Positions 1-11,767 of a stretch of 64,000 nucleotides of DNA are shown here, piece by piece. Location of the stretch: contig CM059587.1 in assembly GCA_030407085.1 (NCBI GenBank), forward strand, positions 19,627,001 through 19,691,000, written 5' to 3'. This DNA is from Trichopria drosophilae. Taxonomy: Eukaryota; Arthropoda; Insecta; Hymenoptera; Diapriidae. The translations under genes were made by a program, and so were the position numbers. Positions within the stretch are counted from its first letter, which is position 1; each line of letters begins with the position of its first letter. Under the pieces are notes generated by a model, which saw only the letters and a program-made list of their open reading frames with translations, had not been told where the DNA came from and did not search any database.

Positions 1-505
1 CTTTTTGTTTCCGAATTTCACGAACCAAATTATAGAAGGCGTTGTCAACACCCATCCTTGTCTTTGCAGAGGTCTCGATGAATGTGATTCCATGTTGCTG
101 AGCCAATTTCTTCATTTGTACCTGGTTAACATCCCAAGGTTTGGGTAGATCACATTTATTCCCTACTAACACCATTGGTATATTATCGACGTCTTTAACC
201 CGTTTAATTTGCTGCTTATATTGCTCAATATCCTCGAAACTCTTTACTGAATTTACAGCAAATACTAATAGGAAACCTTCCCCAGTTCTCATATACTGAT
301 CCCTCATGGCGCTGTACTCCTCTTGACCTGCGGTGTCTAAAATGTCCAGTAGACACGTTTCTCCATCGATGATTACTTGTTTTCTATAGGAATCTTCGAT
401 CGTGGGATCATATTCATCGACAAAATGGTTCTGGATGAGCTGAATCGTTAGCGCTGATTTTCCAACACCACCATCCCCGACGACTACAAGCTTGTACTCA
501 GTCAT
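1..505 (-). CDS. ras: Ras small GTPase, N-terminal 168 residues (runs off the window)
   Basis: Membrane-anchored GTP switch of the Ras/MAPK pathway. Read on the minus strand from the ATG at 505-503 ([10 protein letters not shown], the canonical Ras start) with no intron before the window edge, about 168 codons. Visible elements: P-loop GDGGVGKS (residues 10-17), effector loop YDPTIEDSY (32-40), switch [13 protein letters not shown] (57-67), NKCD guanine motif (116-119), ETSAK, then VREIRK. The hypervariable tail and CAAX box lie outside the window. Two oddities: residue 11 is Asp (GAT at 475-473) where Ras normally has Ala, and the NKCD-ETSAK interval is one residue longer than in human KRAS or fly Ras85D (24 against 23). 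Overall similarity is closest to classical Ras (Ras1/KRAS) rather than Rap or Ral. It could be a duplicated, divergent Ras1 paralogue. Confidence 0.96.
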   Translation of the reverse strand, partial: MTEYKLVVVGDGGVGKSALTIQLIQNHFVDEYDPTIEDSYRKQVIIDGETCLLDILDTAGQEEYSAMRDQYMRTGEGFLLVFAVNSVKSFEDIEQYKQQIKRVKDVDNIPMVLVGNKCDLPKPWDVNQVQMKKLAQQHGITFIETSAKTRMGVDNAFYNLVREIRKQK

Positions 506-574
506 GGCGTGATTGATTTTGATCTTTTCAAAATCAATTGGACACGGAGTTAACTCCAAAACGACCTGTGAGAT
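506..574 (-). other. Ras 5' UTR exon segment with splice acceptor
   Basis: On the minus strand a pyrimidine-rich tract ending CTTCTTGCAG (acceptor AG at 576-575) lies about 70 nt upstream of the Ras ATG, so the coding exon probably carries about 69 nt of 5' UTR and an upstream non-coding exon exists. A strong donor, GAATTC then GTAAGT, occurs on the minus strand near 4,745 and could be the partner exon end, but nothing else supports it. Confidence 0.5.
512..538 (-). promoter_or_regulatory. Perfect 10-bp hairpin just upstream of the Ras start codon
   Basis: ATTGATTTTG at 512-521 is the exact reverse complement of CAAAATCAAT at 529-538, with a 7-nt loop. In the mRNA the stem ends 6 nt before the AUG. 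The stem is AT-rich and only moderately stable, so an effect on translation is speculation. Confidence 0.35.
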
Positions 575-2679
575 CTGCAAGAAGAAGCAAATAGTGAGTT
601 CAACTTAATCACATTTTTACGATTGTTTATTTCATCATATACAAAATATTAAAAGGAGAAACAGTGTAAACTATGGTTTAGTAGAAATCGTCATAGATAA
701 TCGTCAATCGTAAACGAATATAACTTATAATATAATTGCATGAAATAGACTAGGTTCAAGTAAAGTGGATTACTTTAAAAATTGAACCTATTTATTTCCC
801 TAAATCCTAAAAATTAGTACAATTTATTAGTTCCCTCATAGCAAGAGAAGATCTCGTGAAGATTACAGTAACCTTAAAAGTTAGGTAGGTATATCGTACT
901 AAGGTTACATAATTTTGTAATAATCTTACAGGGAGGTGAAAATGCTCCCAAACTTTAGTTAATGTTGTAACATTTTGTAAGGTTTGGCTAATGTAGTAAT
1001 AAAATTACATGTATCGATAAAAAATATACATTTCGGGCATGAACTAACAATTGTATGCATTCATTTGTCGTCAGTATAAATATAATGCCTTTTCTCATAC
1101 TCTGAGCGCAAAATGCTACTTTTCTCCCTGTATCGCAGGATAAAAATAGCAATTTCTCAACCTATGGAGCAAAATAAGTTTCTTGTATACTGAGCACACA
1201 TGGTGCAATTTTGCTCCCTTTATCGCGGAAACAAAATAGCATGCTCTCACGTGAGAAAATAGTAGAATAGGTGATGTTATTTTAATGTATTCTGTTATTA
1301 AATAATTAAAATAATTGAGAACGGCTTTTAGCTACAAAAGAAGAATTTTCTACAAAACAATTGCGTCAGAAAGACAAATTTGAAAAAAAATATATTAATT
1401 TGTTCCATTATCAGGAGGACAAAGGTTTATTGTCTTTGATGATAGAACAAAGTTCTGAAATGTTGAGTCACATATTTTGATATATTTTTCTCAAATTTTC
1501 GTTTCTGGAACAATTATTTTATATAGAATTTTTAATTCGTAGGTCACTGACGTTTCCAATTATTTTATAGTGAAACTCCCACTAATTGGCAAACTCTTAG
1601 TTTGCTCCCTAATTGCACAATCTACTATTTTGTGATGGATTTTGAATACTTGATGAACGCTTTTGTCATTAGTATAGCACTAACATTTTTATCTGAAGCT
1701 AAAATTCAACAAATATTACGGAATTATATACGAAATGTAAGATGATGATAATCTTATAGAGAACTGAAAATGTTATGTTCTAAGGTTAAACTAACATTAT
1801 GTTAATCTTGATATAAGATGACCATTTGTATAAACTAACCGACTTAGTTATTTTTATTGACGCCAGGTGTTATAGCAACTTTAAAACCTTCGTGTGGCTC
1901 CTGGTATGGACATGGGTTTAGAATTAGTATTATTTATTCCGTGGAACCATTACGATGTAGTGTAAGCAAATAAGTGAGCGTCACTCGATTTTCATGTAAA
2001 CGTTTAATTTTTGTGAATAACGATTTCAAAAAATTGATTTGCATGTTTTTTAATTTGTAAAATTGGAATATTATTGACGTTAGTTTATCTAATTAACCAG
2101 TTCTGGTCCGATAAAGCGTGCTACACATTTATTTAACACCATCTCCAGTGTATTTCGCGTTTAAAGACTACATTATTGCTTGTCACACTAATATGATCAA
2201 GATATGTTTCCTTTTTTCTTTTTGTGTTTATTATAGAAAGTACACCAGACACCTACTTCAGATATGAACAATAACACAACACCAGAGACATTAATTATTT
2301 TCATCCCGGAATGAGAAAAGCAGGTCCGTTAACTTCAGATCAGTTTCTTCACTAAAAAGATGTTTTTTTAATCTTGAAAAATGCCTTTCCGACTATTTTA
2401 AGGTGTGCTCTATCAATTCCCATCGAAAATTGTTTGTTTAATTTTTCATTGTTCACTCCACTAAAATGAGTTCTAATTAACCCGTTTCATCCCAAAACGA
2501 CAAAATTTGTCACCGGTTTTCATCCTCCGTAAGTTTATGGATATCTTTGAGATGTTGTTATGAAATTTAGGTTTCCTATAGTTTTTGGGTATGCTCTTTT
2601 CGAATCTGGAGTTCGTTTTTCGACATCACTTTCCAATTTTTAAGTATGACCACTTAAATGAAAGAAAACGTGTACAATA
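575..2679. other. Non-coding, AT-rich; small repeats only
   Basis: No reading frame resembles a known protein; this is probably Ras intron or upstream sequence. Two partial direct repeats of about 55 bp around 1,096-1,150 and 1,187-1,240 share CTCCCT and TATCGC blocks. Around 1,371-1,510 a small palindrome pairs a CAGAAA-ACAAATTTGA stretch with its complement. Neither resembles a named element. Confidence 0.4.
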
Positions 2680-3345
2680 GCGAAAACATTTTCAGTAAAC
2701 TGCAATTTTTATTGCGAAGGAGTTCCGGGATCATGTCACGCTTTAGAATCCTGTGGCATAATGAGTTTTGCTAAACGTTGGTCAATATTAAGATTTAAAT
2801 TACAAAATGGCGTCCTCACAACGGCGTTATTGCTTGGGATTTTTCTTCTTATCTGCGACTTATTAAAATATTTCTGGTTTCTTGTCGTGTATTTTGATGA
2901 ATATGTTTTTCTAGATTATACTTGAGCTTGCTGAACACAAATCCGTTATTAAAGTTTGGATATTGAAAATGGCGAATCCAATATGGATAACCGACATTAA
3001 ACAAAAAATTGTCTAGTGTTTAGTATATAGATGTTTTCAAAGTCACATTAAATCGGCCATTTTGAATTTCCAAAATTTAATAACAGATTTGTATTGAGCT
3101 ACCTCAAAAGCAATCTACATATTCCTCAAAATACATGTCAAGATACAAAAAATATTTTAATAAAACGCGAATAACAAAAAAAAATCCTTATAAATAGCGT
3201 CATTTTAAGGGCACCATTTTATAATTTATACCGTAATATTGACCAATTTTTAGTAAAACTCATTATGCCACAGGATTTTGAGACCTGATACGATCTCGGA
3301 ACTCCTTCACAATAAAAATTGCAGTTTACTGAATTTTTTTCAAAA
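2680..3345. repeat. Foldback (inverted-repeat) element, about 320-bp arms
   Basis: The left arm (about 2,680-3,008) is the imperfect reverse complement of the right arm (about 3,009-3,345). Examples: ACTGCAATTTTTATTG at 2,699 against CAATAAAAATTGCAGT at 3,311, and CCTGTGGCATAATGAG at 2,751 against CTCATTATGCCACAGG at 3,259. The arms meet almost without a spacer. The inner part carries the AAAATGGCG / GGCCATTTTGAA word that recurs in other foldbacks here. There is no coding capacity, and arm divergence suggests an old copy. Confidence 0.8.
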
Positions 3346-5529
3346 CTTCAATGGTCCGTGACTCGAATTTTGTGCCTCAGATCCAATTTTGGTACGAGAC
3401 TTTTTTTGTTTGAAATATCATGGAGAATCACTTTCTGAAACATCATAACCCAGTTCTTGGACACCTTGTATATACTAACTCTAAACCCATTTCCATCGCG
3501 GGAGCCTATCAGAGTTGTGAAAGTTGTGACGCCACCTGGTGGCGATAAAACTAAGTCAGATAGTTTATACAAATGGCAACCTTATGTTAAAGATAACATA
3601 ACGGTGGTGTTATTGGCTTTCTAATGTTAAATGTTCAATTTTAACATTACACTTTAAGGTACAATACAAGCAAACTTATTTGGATATTATAACAATTTTT
3701 CGTTTAAATGTTAAGGTTGTAATCTTTCTGAAACCTTGTCATAATGTTTTATGTGAACGTTTTGGGCTCTTTTCTTATAGTAATAACCTAGACGTTTCGG
3801 ACCTCTAATGACCATTCTCAGAAGGAATTCCTGAGCATAAAACCGACGACTTTTAAAATTCTTGTGGGCCGCATCCCAATTTTTCATTTTTATAATTATT
3901 ATATTCTCGAAATATTCTTGAAATATAATAAACAAAATGATTCATTAGTTACAGCACATCCTGACTTTTAAGTTATTCTAACAAATTGTTCACACTTTAT
4001 TTTAGGGAACATTATTTCAAGAATATTTCAATATATAGTGGGTACTTTAAATTTTTTCCTTAATTTTTTATTTTATAAATTTTATATTAATAAAAATTTA
4101 CAAATATTTCAGAACACAGATTAGGAATTAGCCTTCATGTTTAAAAATCTGTAGCAGAAATTGAATATATTATACATTGGCAAATATTTGTATACATTTT
4201 AAATGACATAAACTAGATAATAAATTAAGCTTTAAAAATAATTGTAACAAAAAAAAACCGAGATGTATCAATGTACAAATCCTTTATTATAAGAACTAGA
4301 ATATTTTGGAATTTATTCGTAAGTAACTCATTCTTTCCATACAAAAATGTGATTTTATTACACAACAATACAATTTTTTTTTAGTCTAATATTTCAGAAT
4401 TTAAACATTTTGAAAACGACAAAATTTTTGTATTTTTTCAAAATAAACAGTTATTTTCATATTAATTTCTACAAACAACACTTCTCGTGTAACAAAAAAT
4501 TTAGAAATTGTTTTGTATAAACATTTGTCTGAAAAATGGTTTTGCAATTCTTAATGTACGTCATTATATACCTTCTGAGGATATACGAATTAAGGATACA
4601 AGTTTTGCTCGGATGAAAACGATGCGTTCAAAAGCTTTCACTTTACGAAAATGTAAATAAAACATGAAAAATGCAATAATTAATTTGCTTAACATTTGTT
4701 GACAAATTGAATATAATAAGATATTACGTGTTTTAAAAACTTACGAATTCAACTAGGACGTTTAACGATATGGAACAGCAGTAATCCTGAAATGCACTAG
4801 TTCACTGTTAGAATAGTCAGAGTCGACTAAACGGCAAACGTTGGGTGGTGAAAATGCACCATAGACAAGAAAGTTGTTATGAGCAAGTGAAAACCTTTTC
4901 TACCCTGCCCTTCCACAAAATTCCTTTTAGAGTTTGACATCTTGAAGTTCTTTTTGAGTGTATTTCAAATGTATATACAAACACACACATTCACCCAAAT
5001 ATCTTTCCATTTTTTTCAGGTATAACAGCCCTTATTGCGTCGCATTTCATCGGTTTCTTAGCATTTTCTTTCATTTGACCTTGGTATATGCATTTAAACG
5101 TCTAAACGAACACATGCTAAAAATTGTGACTTGTCGAAATTTAGATTTGAACACAACAAGAAAATGCTGGACAAAATGATTTGGCGCATAGGTGAAATCT
5201 AAAAACAGAATAAACATCAATTTGCAAAGTGGTTTTCGTCTTGATGACTCCGGAATCAAAATTGTACTATTAATTCTAATGTTTATTTTTCCTAATTAAA
5301 AACTTCTATCTTTTTTCTCCTAATATAATAAAACGAAATAAATTCGATTCAATCTCTTTTTTACGTGACATTTGAATTTTTTCAATTCTACATCTTTCTT
5401 AATATCTCGAATTCACACCTAAATAATAAATAATAATAATAAAACAATTGTATTTAACAATATTATGGGCAATAAAATGACGATAAAAAATCAAAATCAT
5501 ATTTTAGATAATGAAAATCAATGCTTAAA
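3346..5529. other. Non-coding, AT-rich, no recognised feature
   Basis: Short reading frames only, none with recognisable homology. A minus-strand GTAAGT donor near 4,745 preceded by a slightly more GC-rich stretch (4,745-4,930) could mark an upstream Ras 5' UTR exon. Confidence 0.3.
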
Positions 5530-6530
5530 AGCTTTTAAGTTCCAAGATTACGAAAAAATTTTTTTTTTAATTCCTTGGTCTTATTGGATCCGCCATTTTA
5601 AATGGTTAAAATCTTATTCCATATTCGTAATTAGCAACCTCAGAAAAACCCAGTAAGTTTTAAGCAAATCCAAGCACTTTTTGAAAAACTTGTCTTCCGT
5701 ATTGGATCCGCCATTTTGAATGATTAAAATCTGATTCCAGATTCGTAACCAGCCCTAAAACCCTCGAGAAATAAATTTCAGCAAAATCCATCCGCTGTGT
5801 TTTTCGGGCACACGAAAGGCTTAACTGCGGAATTGAAAGGAATTACAACATAAGTGATTCTGCTTTCAACGACATAGCGATTTTTACCAATTCCAAATGT
5901 AGAATTAAACGAAACTGGAAGTAAAATTTCATATTAATGCATATATCTGGTGTAAAATTCGTTCGGAAAGATGTTGCGGAATTAAAACGAATTGTAAGAG
6001 ATTACACGAGAAACAGTTTTAATCCGACAGTGGAGACTAACAGATTTGAAAAAGTAATAAATTTTTATATGATTCAATTCTTTTTTAGTTGTTGAGATAT
6101 TCGGAATACGTGACCTTAAAAATATCTAGGCATTCTCTGGTAAATTTCGGATGGAATTTAAAACCAAACGTGTTCGAATCAATCCGATTTCTATCAATGC
6201 ACTAGTCCGACCTAATTTTTTTATCTTTTCCAATCCGGGTAATCTTGCAGTGTCTATGAGAATGAATCCGACATCGACGTTTTATTTTTTTCAATCCAGG
6301 CAATCCCGCAGTGCGAAATGATTCTAAATGTTCAGAATTAAGTCGGATTCAGTCGGATCGAGTCGTTTCTATCCGAAGTCGGATCAATGCGGATTCAGTC
6401 GGATCGAAATAATTCTGAATATCTCGGATCCACTCGGAGTCAGTAAAAACTCAAAATAAAACGGTTTGTATCAGACTGAATTTTGCTATCCGTTTCAAGC
6501 AGAAATTTTTACCAGGGTACATTTTTATTC
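5530..6530. repeat. Remnants of GGATCCGCCATTTT monomers and a CGGAT-rich repeat
   Basis: Two tandem-like monomers of about 125 bp each carry GGATCCGCCATTTT (near 5,586 and 5,704), the same word found in the foldbacks at 35.1 and 42.1 kb. From about 6,140 to 6,530 there are many scattered CGGAT or ATCCG words (for example CAGTCGGATCGA twice), resembling the composition of the CGGAT-rich element at 25,758. No coding potential. Confidence 0.5.
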
Positions 6531-6703
6531 CATCGAATGTTAGGTAAATATGTGCTAAAAATGATTAAATACATTGCTGAATGTGTAAGAATTGGTGTAG
6601 AAACCATCTTGTAGTTTTTCTTGACCGCGTAATGAATAAAATATAAATTCTTGAAGAAGAATTTAGAAAAATCTCGGCGTGACAGTCCCTAAAATAATGA
6701 AAA

Positions 6704-6754
6704 CGAAGTATTTAAGTTAAATACGTTTCGGCTAGAGATGTGTGCCTTCTTCAG
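6704..6754 (-). ncRNA. Hammerhead-ribozyme-like motif in Penelope-like element
   Basis: Reading the minus strand: CTGAAGA (6,754-6,748) fits the hammerhead core CUGANGA. After one extra A comes a GGC / GCC stem II, then GAAAC (6,729-6,725). A perfect 6-bp stem III follows (GTATTT, 5-nt loop, AAATAC; 6,724-6,708), then TTC where NUH cleavage would be expected. Penelope-like elements are known to carry hammerhead motifs. Against activity: the extra A in stem II, a C/U mismatch beside the cleavage triplet, and a weak stem I. It is probably a degenerate relic. Confidence 0.45.
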
Positions 6755-7334
6755 TTTATTCTAGTTCTAAAAGTTTACATAGTATAATTTAAATAACCAC
6801 GTTCACAAAATGATATATCAATAATAAAATGAAATTAAAAGTTACTTACAATTTATGACAGTGTTAAAAGTTTGGGACAGGTCGCTTTTTGCAGTAAACT
6901 TTGGACATTCCGGTTTAAAAATAATAATTGTGAGTGTGAGGTGAAATGTTGAAAGTTCCTGTGAAAGTACTTATGACGACTTTATTTAATTGGAAAAAAA
7001 GTATGATAATATTTTTAACAGAAAAACCTTTTGGAAGAACCATGGATGTTAGGATCTATCTTTCAGAAGTGTCATTTTGATGTAAAAGTGAACTTTAGAT
7101 TTGTATCACTCACACAATGATTTTACATTTTTTACGGTTAGCGAAAAGTCATGACTGCTTTAACGTTGGGCATTTAAATGCATTGTTATATATAAAGTTA
7201 GTACCGCGTACACATACAACCGTAGTATTCACATCTATTATACCGAACGAAATTGAAACATTTAAACTTTCGAAAACAATACGATTTAAGACACCTCTTT
7301 ATATGTTATATTATATTGATATTATTAAAGTAAT

Positions 7335-7795
7335 ACATTATACACTTCTGGAAAAAAACATCTTTCAAAACGCTCATTAACTGAGTTTTTACATTTTTTA
7401 ATGTAATAATTTTCGATATCTTTTCTTTTGTGTTTATTAGTTTCTGTTGCTAAAATCTTAACTTTGGAATAATTAAAATTATGTCCTGTTTCGAGTCAAT
7501 GTTTCGTTAGGGCTGTATAATCAATTTCTCTGACATTAATATTATTTTTGTGGTCTGTGATTCTAGTTTTAAGTAATCTGCTGGTTTCTGTGATATACAC
7601 GACACAAAAAGCGCATAGAATCTGATAAACTATATCGTTCTTTTTAAGTTTGTCTGCGGTTTATCTTTAAATGGTTTGATTCTCCCAATGTTGGTGTTTT
7701 TTTGTTTACGTACGACACGAATGGATTGTTTTCTCATAGTTTTAGAGATTTTTGTCTGTCATTCCTTTCACATAAGGAAGAGAGATCGTAGTTCT
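7335..7795 (-). pseudogene. GIY-YIG endonuclease domain of a Penelope-like element
   Basis: Minus-strand translation gives SLPYVKGMTDK, then after a one-base shift MRKQSIRVVRKQ, then NDIVYQILCAFCVVYITETS, RLLKTRITDHKN, LTKH-stop-LETGHNF and KVKILATETN. This matches the Penelope GIY-YIG layout: a V-Y-x-I-x-C-x2-C entry, V-Y-I-T-E-T in place of the usual Y-I-G-x-T, an R-x-x-x-H helix, and the ETGH and ILATE blocks. An in-frame stop after LTKH and a frameshift near 7,745 show it is dead. The full domain is about 100-120 residues and most of it is present. Confidence 0.85.
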
Positions 7796-8084
7796 ATTTC
7801 ATTGAGTCGGTATTAGAGCGTTTTTGACTTTTATTAGACTATTCAGCTAACAAGACTGCTCGATCAATCAAACTATACATTACCCAAATTCAATAATTGA
7901 GAGAATGTTGTGAGTAAAAATTGAGGTATTTTCCTGATCACGTATTTTTGTGGCATCCGTCCGTCAGCAATGTGCCATCGTTTTTTCTTATTACCTCGAG
8001 ATCGAGAAAATACTTTGGTAATTTTCAAATTCCGTTGTAAAGGAAATTTTGTTTTTAAATTCTTTAAAACTATTGAAGACTTTT

Positions 8085-9274
8085 CGCCAAAGCCATAATC
8101 CACTATTTTCGAGGTCGTTCTATCGATTTATGCCATTTAGAAAACGGAAAGACAATGTCCTAACCCTCATGTTCTTCAATTAAAAAAAATAAAGGGTAAT
8201 TTTAAGGCTATTTTTTCAAAAAAGTGCAATTTTCAATGCGAAATACACCATAAAATTCAGTGAAATGACCAAAAACAGGGCGGTCGAGGTCCATAATAAA
8301 GAGTTATGACATATACTTATTTTATTTGTTACATCCAAGGGTTGCAAAACCACCCTTAACCCGTAATAGTCAAACGGAAACAAAAATGATGAATTGTCGG
8401 AAAATCGTAGACTTTTTGAAAAATTTTTGTTGAACAAAACGTTCTTAGAATCGACTAAAGAATGTGCTGAATTTTTTTTCAGAATTTTTTAAATATTTTT
8501 TGAATTTTTCAAAATCCAAAAATTGGAAAAAATTCAAAAATTCTGAAAAAATTCTAAAAAAATTCAGCGTGTTCTTTGATCGATTCTGAGAACTTTTTGT
8601 TCAGCGACGTTTATTATATCGGTAACAGTAACGTTTATAGTACTGGCTAAAGACGTTGTATACGCAAAGCAGCGGCAGTAATGGAACTTCTCGAATGGTC
8701 GAAATTCAGGAATTTTTTATTCGAAAATGAGACTCTTTCGGAATAAACGTCGCTGAACAAAAAGTTCTCGGAATTGATCATAGAACACGCTGAATTTTTT
8801 TCAGAATTTTTTGAACAATTTTTGAATTTTTTCCAATTTTTGGATTTTGAAAAAGTCAAAAAATATTCGAAAAATTCTAAAAAAAAATTCAGCACATTCT
8901 TTGATTGATTCTAAGAACTTTTTGTTCAACAAAAATTTTTCAAAAAGTCTACGATTTTCCGACAATTCATCATTTTTGTTTCCGTTTGACTATTACGGGT
9001 TAAGGGTGGTTTTGCAACCCTTGGATGTAACAAATAAAATAAGTATATGTCATAACTCTTTATTATGGACCTCGACCGCCCTGTTTTTGGTCATTTCACT
9101 GAATTTTATGGTGTATTTCGCATTGAAAATTGCACTTTTTTGGAAAAAATAGCCTTAAAATTACCCTTTATTTTTTTTAATTGAAGAAAATGAGGGTTAG
9201 GACATTGTCTTTCCGTTTTCTAAATGGCATAAATCGATAGAGCGATCTCGAAAATAGTGGATTATGGCTTTGGC
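8085..9274. repeat. Large near-perfect palindrome (foldback), about 525-bp arms
   Basis: Left arm 8,085-8,609 and right arm 8,744-9,274 are near-identical in inverted orientation, from CGCCAAAGCCATAATC at 8,085 to its complement ending at 9,274, and inward to CAGCGACGTTTA. The spacer is about 134 bp. Each arm contains a second, nested hairpin: GTTCTTAGAATCG-like words flank AT-rich CAGAATTTTTT runs near 8,430-8,600. No transposase is present. The right side is followed at 9,350-9,358 by GGGTTAA, the end type seen in the TTAA foldback at 23.6 kb. High arm identity points to recent formation or ongoing gene conversion. Confidence 0.88.
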
Positions 9275-9698
9275 GATTCTTTTAGGGGCTGAAAATATAT
9301 AGTAATACGTCGTTGAACATTGACGGACAAAACGGACACTTTGAGACGAAATGGGTTAAGGCCCTTTAAAAAATTCGATTTTGGTCATTTTTGTATAGTT
9401 TTTTTATTTGGTATTATTTACTATGTATGTATAGTTTTTTCAACGATCTCAGGCGCAATGTTGGTGAACATAGAAACGCTTATCTGCTTAATTTTCTTGT
9501 GAAAATCCCAGGTGTCTTTAATGTGTGTTTCTGTTTTACTGACAACATTGATGTACGTATGTAAAAAATCTACCTCGACTCGACAGTCTTTTTTCAAATT
9601 TTATTACCTTCATTTTACAAACAATTGGTCTATTATTTTTGTCGGAATTATACTTACTGAAGAAAACTCTTTAGGTCGCATGTATAGGTAAAACAATG
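9275..9698. other. Non-coding spacer, nothing recognised
   Basis: The stretch contains the GGGTTAA terminus near 9,352 that may belong to the preceding foldback. Otherwise there is no repeat or coding signal. Confidence 0.3.
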
Positions 9699-10618
9699 CA
9701 ACCCAGCAATCGAGATTGGAAAGGATTGGATTGAAAATTTCAATTCATTTTGAATTCATACTTTGATTCGGTAAATATGTATTCAAATGGATTGAATTCC
9801 GAAGAAAGGAATCCACCTGTATTCAATGTTACGAATATTCAATCGGAAGCGTAATTTGCCGGTTTAAATTTCAGAAAAAGTAATCCATCTCTATTTAATT
9901 TTACGAACACAATTACGAATACAATCGGAAGCAGCATAAGAATATTGTTAAATAAATACACATTTATTCAAAGTTTATTTTTTGAAAGAAAACTTTTTTT
10001 GGATTGAAATGAATACGCTTAGATAGTTTTGAATCCGTAATGTGGAATACGGAGGCATTCAATATTTCGTTTTTAAGAAGGAAACTTTTTTTTGGATTGA
10101 AATGAATACACTTGGCTACTTTTGAATCCGTAATCTTGAATATGGATGCACTCAATGTTTTGTTTTTAAATAGGAAACTTTTTTGGATTGAAATGAATAC
10201 ACTTGGCTACTTTTGAATCCGTAACGTTGAATACGGATGTATTCAAAGTTTTGTTTTTGAAATCCAACTTTTTTTGGATTGAAATGAATACACTTGGATA
10301 GTTTTGAATCCGTAATGTTGAATACGGATGCATTCAATATTTCGTTTTTAAAAAGGAAACTATTTTTGGGTTGAAATGAATACATTTAGATAGTTTTGAA
10401 TCCGTAATGTTGAATACGGATGTATTTAAGATTTAATTTTTAAAAAGAACACTTTTTTTTATTAATATGAATTCAGAAAGTAACTTTTCTATTCGTATGA
10501 ACGAATAGAATTGTATTTACGTATTAAAATGGATTCACCGTTGACCGAAGTATGAATTCAGAATTTAATAATTGAATCCAATTCTATACAACTCTATCCG
10601 AATTCGATTGCTGGGTTG
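9699..10618. mobile_element. CCCAGCAATCGA-ended TIR element, copy 1 (non-autonomous)
   Basis: Terminal inverted repeats CAACCCAGCAATCGA at 9,699 and TCGATTGCTGGGTTG ending at 10,618, continuing inward as GAATTC/GGATTG-rich sequence. The interior (about 10,000-10,440) is a tandem array of about five 88-bp units with ATTGAAATGAATAC, TTTTGAATCCGTAA and AATACGGATG blocks. No coding capacity. The superfamily is unknown and no clear target duplication was found. Confidence 0.8.
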
Positions 10619-11328
10619 TCGTAGATTTCTGGGATAGTTGCATTACGTATCGGAGATAAAACTTACGAAATGCAACATGACGAATCTAATATGCCGGACA
10701 AAAAGTCACAAAATAACTTGATTAAAATGAAACCGGATAATAGTTCGGATTTTAATATTTTGAAATTTCTCTAAAATAACATGTTTTTAATTTTTTTAAA
10801 TTAGATTAATTTCTACAACCGTAAATAATTCATTTTCTGAAATAATAGTTCATAATTGTTAGCATTTAAAATAATCATAAGAAATATGTATACAATTTTT
10901 GAGCTTCTTTTATAAAAAAATTCTTCGCTCGTTTTCATTGCTTTTTATTGTGGAGATAATCTGTCTACTATTTGCTCCATTTTTTAAATAACAAATATAT
11001 GTACGATAAATTTCTTCCGTCATATCGTTGATATTGTAAGTCAGTTTTGTAGTAGAATGCGGAAAGTGGCACTTTTGCCTACACTGTACGTAAAAGTAGC
11101 ATACAACATTTTTGTCAAGTCCATATAACTTTAAAATTTTAAAATAGAAAAATATACAAGACTAAATTAACCTCTTTTTCAATAAAAAAAAACTTTTTTC
11201 TTTTTTTCGTAGAAAATTAAATACTTCATTATTCAATCTAAATGTTTTTATCCTTTCTTTCCACCTGTTTGAATCATGATTAAAAAGTAAGGATATTGTC
11301 CAACTATATAAGTTCGAGACTTCATATT
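10619..11328. other. Non-coding spacer, nothing recognised
   Basis: AT-rich sequence between two copies of the CCCAGCAA family. No repeat or coding signal beyond low complexity. Confidence 0.3.
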
Positions 11329-11767
11329 ACCCCAGTTCAATTATAATTCAATTATTAAATTCTGAATTCATACTTTGGTCAACGGTGAATCCATTTTAAT
11401 ATGTAAATACAATTCTATTCGTTCATACGAATAAAAAGGTTACTTTTTGAATTCATATTAATCCAAAAAAGTTTTCTTTTTAAAAATTAAATCTTAAATA
11501 CATCCGTATTGAACATTGCGGATTCAAAACTATCTAAGTGTATTCATTGCAATCCAAAAATAGTTTCCTTTTTAAAAACGAAATATTGAATGCATCCGTA
11601 TTCAACATTACGGATTCAAAACTATCTAATTGTATTCGTAAAATTGAATACAGATAGATTCTTTCTTCGGAATTCAATATATTTGAATACATATTTACGG
11701 CATCAAAGTATGAATTCAAAATGAATTGAAATTTTCAATCCAATCCTATCCCATCTCGATTGCTGGG
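11329..11767. mobile_element. CCCAGCAATCGA-ended element, copy 2 (short, inverted)
   Basis: Closely matches copy 1 in inverted orientation, ending CGATTGCTGGG at 11,767 with a decayed left end (ACCCCAG at 11,330). Only about one and a half of the 88-bp internal units remain, so it is a deletion derivative. Together with copy 1 it forms a 2 kb inverted arrangement. Confidence 0.75.

Larger units (their letters stand above)
6690..7795 (-). mobile_element. Penelope-like element, 3' fragment
   Basis: Minus-strand remnant. It holds a decayed GIY-YIG endonuclease domain (7,335-7,795) followed downstream by an AT-rich 3' region and a terminal motif (6,704-6,754) typical of Penelope-like repeats, reading CTGAAGAAGGC then GCCGAAACG. 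The reverse transcriptase part is absent, so the copy is 5'-truncated. The right edge is fixed only by where protein similarity ends. Confidence 0.75.

Noticed and set aside
8647..9152. Mirror-image reading frames in the 8-9 kb region
   Set aside because: They are the same inverted-repeat arms read twice; no protein homology.
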